From Lachnospiraceae bacterium (lineage in GTDB: Bacteria > Bacillota > Clostridia > Lachnospirales > Lachnospiraceae), in assembly GCA_016293925.1 (NCBI GenBank), contig JAEDCX010000073.1, positions 1 to 11,616 on the forward strand: a stretch of 11,616 nt of DNA. The letters run 5' to 3'. Of this stretch, positions 8,687 to 11,616 are shown piece by piece. The position numbers and the translations under genes are program-made. The stretch's first letter is position 1. Each line of letters opens with the position of its first letter. The notes below the pieces were generated by a model, which worked only from the letters and a program-made list of their open reading frames with translations, was not told the origin of the DNA and did no database searches.

Positions 8687-8929
8687 ATAATTGGGAATCT
8701 ATGTATCATGATCGGGACATATGGTTATGTTGCGCACATCGTGTCTCTTTTTGCGCAAAACAGGATATGTTTTTTGCCTAAATATATGATATAACTATGA
8801 TAGGACGATGATCGGTATGATCGGAGAGAAAATGCGTATTTCGATAGGTATCATAAATAAAAGGGACAGATGAAGGAATGCCGGATGGGAATGTGATAAT
8901 TCATCCGGCATTCTGCTGTCTATGGATCA
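8687..8929. other. Convergent intergenic region, 243 bases
   Basis: This stretch separates the end of the + operon from the end of the minus-strand SGNH gene. It is AT-richer than the genes. It contains a 7-bp inverted repeat TTGCGCA/TGCGCAA (8730-8736 and 8752-8758), a T6 run at 8770-8775, three copies of the octamer ATGATCGG (8708, 8808, 8817), and a strong 12-bp hairpin at 8876-8913 described separately. TTGCCT (8774-8779) and TATGAT (8796-8801), 16 bases apart, resemble a weak + strand promoter. The only reading frame worth noting is an 18-residue ORF at 8817-8873 with no good ribosome site. No protein gene is supported. Confidence 0.6.
8876..8913. terminator. Perfect 12-bp hairpin between convergent genes, possible terminator
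   Basis: GAATGCCGGATG (8876-8887) and CATCCGGCATTC (8902-8913) form a perfect 12-bp stem with a 14-base loop. It lies 16 bases beyond the stop of the minus-strand gene and 190 bases beyond the + operon, where a bidirectional terminator is expected. Neither flank has a strong T-tract: the + side reads TGCTGTCTATGG, and the minus side reads CTTCATCTGTCCCTTTTATTT, with TTTT about 12 bases from the stem. Termination is therefore plausible mainly for the minus strand, or the stem protects mRNA 3' ends. Confidence 0.5.
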
Positions 8930-9934
8930 TTAATACAGGTGATGCAAGAGCACATCCGCAATATGATCCGCCATGATCTTTCTTCCCTCCACGTTGGGAA
9001 CAATAGGACTTCCTGCGGTCATGTACTGCGCTGCATTATCCATGTTCACATTGTAGCCGCAGTAATTATCAATGAACGTCACATCCAGGCCGGCGGCGGT
9101 TGCTTTGATGTTACCCCAGTATCCGGGAAGGTTGTCGGAGATTTCCGAACCGGTGCGGACCAGATCTCCGCTGACAAGGCTTCCGTCTTCCCGGGTGTAA
9201 TAGCCGAAACAGGGACTACTTACCACAATCTGGACATGCGGGAACAAATCACGGATCAGCTGGACGGACTGTACGATTGCCGAATGAACCGTGCTGACGT
9301 CGGATTCGGCAGTATCCAGAATATCTGTGTTGGTGTGCCCGGCCAGATAGTCGTGAATGCCGTATTGCAGCAGAATAACGTCAACGGTATCGAAATCAAT
9401 GGATTGGATCAGGGAAACCGTGTCCCGGAAATAGTCGGGAACGGTATCCATATACGAATAGGCTACGTCATAGACGTCAAAGTATCGGTCACGGAGTGCA
9501 ATCAGCAGCCGATAGGGTGAAAAGCAGTCCATCGGATGATTTTCCCAGTCCAGAACGGCACTGTCACAGGCGTAACTGCTGCCTTCAAAGGCACAGTTGT
9601 AGACAGTGGCATTGGTGCGCTCCGCAATCATCGCGGCAAGCCCGTCCGGCCCCCTGTCGTAGGCAAAGGTGTCGTCGCCGAATACGACCACGGTCATAAC
9701 CTCGTCCGGGTCTTCCCGGTTGTTTTGTTGAATACAGTAGTAGTCCTCGTCGTAATCCAGGCGGTTCAGTTCATCGATGCTGATATCATCGTGCTCCACC
9801 CGGTGGGGCTTCAGAAAAGCCCGGATGCGCAGAAAGGCAAACAGGAGGATCCCCACAATGGCACATGCGGCGATCAGAACAATCAGTGTGGAACGCAATA
9901 TTTTCCGGTTTGGTTCGTCAATATGTTTACTCAT
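8930..9934 (-). CDS. Membrane-anchored SGNH/GDSL-fold protein lacking the catalytic residues
   Basis: This 334-residue protein has one N-terminal helix (about 14-36) after a short basic tail, which predicts an anchored extracytoplasmic domain. The rest matches the SGNH/GDSL hydrolase fold block by block. Block I is VVVFGDDTFAYDRGPDG (82-98); block II is YNCAFEGSSYA with the conserved Gly; block III is ILLQYGIHDYLAG (187-199); block V is TAGSPIVPNVEGRKIMADHI (306-325). The active residues are changed: D88 replaces the nucleophilic Ser of GDS, H194 replaces the Asn of G-x-N-D, and S309/V312 fall where Asp and His of D-x-x-H belong. Hydrolysis by the usual mechanism is therefore unlikely, and it may bind glycan or regulate. 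GGAG (+ strand 9940-9943) lies six bases before ATG 9934. The gene is monocistronic, convergent with the glycan operon and divergent from the flippase-like pair. Confidence 0.85.
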   Translation of the reverse strand: MSKHIDEPNRKILRSTLIVLIAACAIVGILLFAFLRIRAFLKPHRVEHDDISIDELNRLDYDEDYYCIQQNNREDPDEVMTVVVFGDDTFAYDRGPDGLAAMIAERTNATVYNCAFEGSSYACDSAVLDWENHPMDCFSPYRLLIALRDRYFDVYDVAYSYMDTVPDYFRDTVSLIQSIDFDTVDVILLQYGIHDYLAGHTNTDILDTAESDVSTVHSAIVQSVQLIRDLFPHVQIVVSSPCFGYYTREDGSLVSGDLVRTGSEISDNLPGYWGNIKATAAGLDVTFIDNYCGYNVNMDNAAQYMTAGSPIVPNVEGRKIMADHIADVLLHHLY

Positions 9935-9969
9935 AAATACTCCATTCGATCAGTCAGATTCATGTGTTT

Positions 9970-9998
9970 ATTGTACAGGATTGTGCCGTAATAGTCTA
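9970..9998 (-). promoter_or_regulatory. Candidate promoter of the SGNH-like gene
   Basis: Read on the minus strand, TAGACT (9993-9998) and TACAAT (9970-9975) are separated by 17 bases, matching sigma-A -35 and -10 boxes at 4/6 and 5/6. They lie 36 bases upstream of the start codon at 9934. This is a pattern match only. Confidence 0.4.
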
Positions 9999-10040
9999 TA
10001 GAGAACAGATTGCGGAATTCTTAATAATTCTGAAAGATAC

Positions 10041-10083
10041 TTGTCAGTGAGGGAACACTACAGTAATATAGTAGGGTATTCCC
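10041..10083 (+). promoter_or_regulatory. Candidate promoter with overlapping dyad, upstream of the DMT pair
   Basis: TTGTCA (10041-10046, 5/6 to the -35 consensus), a 17-base spacer and TAATAT (10064-10069, 4/6) form a plausible sigma-A promoter about 50 bases upstream of the first small DMT gene. An interrupted inverted repeat brackets the -10 box: GGGAA plus CTAC on the left (10051-10061) and GTAG plus TTCCC on the right (10071-10083). Such placement suits a repressor or activator site. The dyad starts inside the spacer, so the transcript could not fold the whole of it. The presence of the -35 box argues against the TTG at 10041 being a start codon. Confidence 0.45.
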
Positions 10084-10118
10084 ACGTTGATCCGTGCAGG
10101 AAGAAAGGGTGGTCGGTA

Positions 10119-10487
10119 ATGCATAAAATATCATGGAAGGAAATCGTGATTCTGCAGGGAATTGTGATTATCTATACGATGTCTACCGTCTGTGCCAAAT
10201 TGGCATCCGGAGAGGACATGTTCTCCTGGCCGTTTATCGGTTTTTGCGTACTGGAAGTGTTTCTGCTGGGAGTCTATGCGATCTGCTGGCAGCAGATGAT
10301 CAAACGGATTGATCTGTCGATTGCCTATCTGAACCGGTCGATGGCGGTATGCTGGTCCATGCTGTGGGCATTTCTGATCTTTCACGAGGAGATTACCTGG
10401 AAGAATCTGGTGGGGATCGCGGTGATTCTGACGGGAATCGTAATCATCAATACGGAGAAAGCGAAGGAGGGTGGAGACAATGCCTGA
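10119..10487 (+). CDS. Small four-helix DMT/EamA-like membrane protein, ArnE/ArnF-type subunit 1
   Basis: This 122-residue protein has four helices at about 8-28, 36-58, 67-88 and 94-112, the size and layout of SMR/half-EamA proteins. The last helix pair, LIFHEEITWKNLVGIAVILTGIVII, is the classic EamA ending (acidic residue, Gly, then Ile/Val-rich helix). TM1 has ...VCAKLAS with K27. It lacks the SMR drug-pump A-E-V signature around Glu14. Together with its overlapping partner it resembles heterodimeric flippases of undecaprenyl-phosphate-linked aminosugars (ArnE/ArnF) more than multidrug pumps. ATG 10119 was chosen because GGTGG (10108-10112) lies six bases upstream; the in-frame TTG at 10041 falls on the predicted -35 box. 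Its stop overlaps the next gene by eight bases. Confidence 0.8.
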   Translation: MHKISWKEIVILQGIVIIYTMSTVCAKLASGEDMFSWPFIGFCVLEVFLLGVYAICWQQMIKRIDLSIAYLNRSMAVCWSMLWAFLIFHEEITWKNLVGIAVILTGIVIINTEKAKEGGDNA

Positions 10488-10827
10488 TATACTTGCCATC
10501 TGTATTATGATCGGCTCCGTTACCCTGTCCTGTCTGGCACAGGTGTTGCTCAAGAAAAGTGCCGGAAAGCCGCATTCTTCCGTACTCACAGAGTATGTGA
10601 ATCCGTATGTGATCTGCGGCTACGGAATGATATTCTGTTCCATGCTGATATCCATTCTCATCTTCCGGTTTGTGGATTATAAAAACGGACCGTTGATTGA
10701 AACGCTGGGCATCGTGATCGTGACAATTTTAAGCCGGTTGTTTTTCCGGGAAAAGATTACCTTGCGGAAACTGATCGGCGGTACCTGTATTATTGCCGGA
10801 ATTCTTATTTTCTATTTATGGAAGTGA
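10480..10827 (+). CDS. Small four-helix DMT/EamA-like membrane protein, ArnE/ArnF-type subunit 2
   Basis: This 115-residue partner of the preceding gene also has four helices (about 4-24, 43-65, 70-88 and 95-113). TM1 reads SVTLSCLAQVLLKKSAG: the A-x-V-x-x-x-K pattern of the SMR fold is kept but the drug-binding Glu is Gln (Q21), as in ArnE/ArnF-like lipid-sugar flippases. The ending, FFREKITLRKLIGGTCIIAGILIF, is again EamA-like. ATG 10480 has a strong AGGAGG (10465-10470) nine bases upstream. GTG 10471 is in frame but abuts that site. The eight-base overlap with the upstream gene and the shared family strongly suggest a heterodimer made by coupled translation. The suggested role, moving a lipid-linked monosaccharide to the outer leaflet for GT-C enzymes, is inference from family and context. 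Confidence 0.8.
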   Translation: MPDILAICIMIGSVTLSCLAQVLLKKSAGKPHSSVLTEYVNPYVICGYGMIFCSMLISILIFRFVDYKNGPLIETLGIVIVTILSRLFFREKITLRKLIGGTCIIAGILIFYLWK

Positions 10828-10860
10828 AGAATGGGAGGAGAGCAGGTACCGACACAGGTA

Positions 10861-10897
10861 CAAAAAAGACGTTACCGGAAACCGTCAGCGGTTTCGG
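10861..10897 (-). terminator. Rho-independent terminator of the zinc-ribbon gene, possibly bidirectional
   Basis: CCGGAAACCG (10875-10884) pairs with CGGTTTCGG (10889-10897) around a four-base loop, nine pairs with one bulged G. On the minus strand the stem is followed, after seven bases, by TTTTTT (10862-10867). It lies between the convergent stops at 10827 and 10942. On the + strand the next T-run is only TTTT (10906-10909), so termination of the DMT operon here would be weaker. Confidence 0.55.
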
Positions 10898-10941
10898 AAA
10901 CGCCCTTTTCGTAACCCGTTTGCAATTGTGAATGCGGTTCC

Positions 10942-11244
10942 TTATCCGACGGCTACATGTTTGTCGGAATTGAGTTTTCGAACCTCGGCCGGTGATGTGG
11001 ACTGAAGCAGACGATACCATTTGCTGTATTTGAACATCTGGTATGTAGTCCCCAGTTTGGTGAGTTCTGCGGGATTGGCGCAACGTACAGCCAATTTCTT
11101 ACGATCCTCTCCGGAGAGATTCACATAATCCATATAGGTAATCCGCAGTTCTGTCAGCTTGAATCCGCAGCGTGGGCAGAAAATCTTGTGTCCATTCAGC
11201 ATATGAATGAATTGACACTCGCTACAGTAATGCATGTACATCAT
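10942..11244 (-). CDS. Small zinc-ribbon protein of unknown function
   Basis: This ~100-residue protein begins with HYCSECQFIHMLNGHKIFC and then PRCGFKL: two C-x-x-C knuckles 12 residues apart, the spacing of a zinc ribbon. The remaining ~70 residues look helical and polar (MDYVNLSGEDRKKLAVRCANPAEL...), with a basic aromatic patch, KYSKWYRLL, near the end. No enzymatic motif is visible. Such ribbons often bind nucleic acid or partner proteins, but the role here is unknown. Three ATGs compete at 11250, 11244 and 11241. AAGGGA on the minus strand (CCC at 11254-11256) is only three bases from 11250 but nine from 11244, so 11244 is preferred. The gene stands alone, divergent from the acidic-repeat gene and followed by a terminator-like hairpin. 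Confidence 0.75.
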   Translation of the reverse strand: MMYMHYCSECQFIHMLNGHKIFCPRCGFKLTELRITYMDYVNLSGEDRKKLAVRCANPAELTKLGTTYQMFKYSKWYRLLQSTSPAEVRKLNSDKHVAVG

Positions 11245-11294
11245 ATTCATTGTCCCTTTTTAATGATCATAATGTGCCTGCAGATGCTAATTGT

Positions 11295-11323
11295 ATTGTG
11301 GCATGTTTTACCAGTTGCGTCAA
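11295..11323 (-). promoter_or_regulatory. Weak candidate promoter of the zinc-ribbon gene
   Basis: On the minus strand TTGACG (11318-11323, 5/6) is followed after 17 bases by CACAAT (11295-11300, 4/6). A better -10-like hexamer, TACAAT (11290-11295), would need a 22-base spacer. The site is back to back with the promoter of the divergent gene, their -35 boxes only 10 bases apart. Confidence 0.3.
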
Positions 11324-11333
11324 GATATATTTC

Positions 11334-11378
11334 TTGTCATACTTATATTGGTAATGGTATAATACACTTTAATAGTGT
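11334..11378 (+). promoter_or_regulatory. Strong extended -10 promoter with a dyad at the start site
   Basis: TTGTCA (11334-11339, 5/6) and a perfect TATAAT (11358-11363), preceded by TGG to give an extended -10, are 18 bases apart. This is the best promoter match in the window. ACACT (11364-11368) and AGTGT (11374-11378), separated by five bases, form a small inverted repeat covering the expected transcription start, a common operator position. It serves the partial gene starting at 11411. Confidence 0.7.
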
Positions 11379-11410
11379 GCACTGATTTGGAAAGGGTAAC
11401 ATTAGGATTT

Positions 11411-11616
11411 ATGAAGAAGCAAAGAGGAACCGGCAGCCGTATGTCGGGACGAACCGGGCTGACCGGTCGTCGGGATCCGTGGGAAGATGAGTTTGATGAG
11501 AACGGATTCCCAGGGGACGATGATTTTGAGGACGGGGATGATTTCGGAGACGAGGACGATTTCGGGGATGAGGACGATTTCGGGGACGAGGACGATTTCG
11601 GGGACGAGGACGATTT
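11411..11616 (+). CDS. Unrecognised protein with basic N-terminus and acidic DFGDED repeats, 3'-truncated
   Basis: An open frame runs from ATG 11411 to the window end without a stop; the 68 complete codons seen are only the start of the gene. The first 21 residues are basic and Gly/Ser/Thr-rich (K2, K3, R5, R10, R14, R20, R21). Then the charge flips: WEDEFDENGFPGDDDFEDGD leads into four full copies of the hexapeptide DFGDED from residue 44 and a fifth started. There is no signal peptide in this part. AGGA (11404-11407) lies three bases before the ATG, a tight ribosome site; ATG at codon 11 is an alternative start. The strong promoter at 11334-11363 supports real expression. No family is recognised. 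A disordered acidic linker before a domain beyond the edge is likely. Confidence 0.65.
   Translation, partial: MKKQRGTGSRMSGRTGLTGRRDPWEDEFDENGFPGDDDFEDGDDFGDEDDFGDEDDFGDEDDFGDEDD
11540..11611 (+). repeat. 18-bp tandem repeat, four full units, continuing off the edge
   Basis: The unit GATTTCGGGGACGAGGAC occurs at 11540, 11558, 11576 and 11594, and a fifth unit begins at 11612. Units 3 and 4 are identical. Unit 1 differs by GGA for GGG and unit 2 by GAT for GAC, both silent. The period is a multiple of three and in frame with the gene, so copy-number change adds or removes DFGDED without a frameshift. Confidence 0.9.

Noticed and set aside
8817..8873. An 18-codon ORF just before the 12-bp hairpin
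   Set aside because: No usable ribosome site, no recognisable content, and a length expected by chance.
8939..9520. A 193-residue + strand open frame
   Set aside because: It is antisense to the SGNH-like gene, whose block motifs, membrane anchor and ribosome site support the minus strand.
9536..9991. A 151-residue + strand open frame
   Set aside because: It is antisense to the N-terminal half of the SGNH-like gene, has a Val-rich shadow composition and ends in the divergent promoter region.
10041..10118. N-terminal extension of the first DMT protein from TTG 10041
   Set aside because: It overlaps the predicted promoter, adds 26 hydrophilic residues absent from this family, and ATG 10119 has a good ribosome site.
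11540..11616. Possible CRISPR-like direct repeats
   Set aside because: The units are contiguous with no spacers, have an 18-bp period in frame, and encode a repeated peptide.

Overview
The window looks like chromosomal DNA of a Gram-positive gut-type clostridium, most likely Lachnospiraceae. This is inferred from moderate GC, strong AGGAGG-type ribosome sites, and protein families such as DUF6077-like membrane proteins, GT39-like glycosyltransferases and acyltransferase-3 proteins. No rRNA, tRNA, insertion sequence, phage gene or CRISPR array was seen. The dominant content is a cell-surface polysaccharide (capsule, exopolysaccharide or wall-glycan) locus.

Region 1 (1-8686, all + strand) is one tightly packed operon that began upstream of the window. 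In order it holds: the C-terminal part of a nucleotide-sugar SDR epimerase/dehydratase; two acyltransferase-3 membrane O-acyltransferases; a 583-residue GT-C glycosyltransferase; a third acyltransferase-3 protein; a DUF6077-like multi-pass protein split into two reading frames (5811-6845 and 6850-7650), where one extra G in a G4 run would explain the split; and a UDP-glucuronate 4-epimerase. The epimerases supply nucleotide sugars. The GT-C proteins would add sugars from polyprenyl-phosphate donors on the outer face of the membrane. The three acyltransferases would acetylate or otherwise acylate the glycan.

Region 2 (8687-9934) has a 243-base convergent intergenic stretch with a perfect 12-bp hairpin. 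It is followed by a minus-strand membrane-anchored SGNH/GDSL-fold protein in which the catalytic Ser, the block-III Asn and the block-V Asp/His are all replaced, so it is probably a pseudoenzyme.

Region 3 (9935-10827) is a divergent promoter region and a two-gene + strand operon of overlapping four-helix small DMT proteins. They resemble the ArnE/ArnF type of heterodimeric undecaprenyl-sugar flippase and suit a supply of lipid-linked donors to GT-C enzymes.

Region 4 (10828-11616) holds a terminator, a small minus-strand zinc-ribbon protein, a divergent promoter region with a near-consensus extended -10 promoter, and the start of an unrecognised protein. That protein has a basic N-terminus followed by a perfectly in-frame 18-bp repeat encoding DFGDED. 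It runs off the right edge.

The most interesting points are the SGNH protein with no catalytic residues beside three acyltransferases, the split DUF6077 gene, the flippase-like pair, and the expanding acidic repeat.
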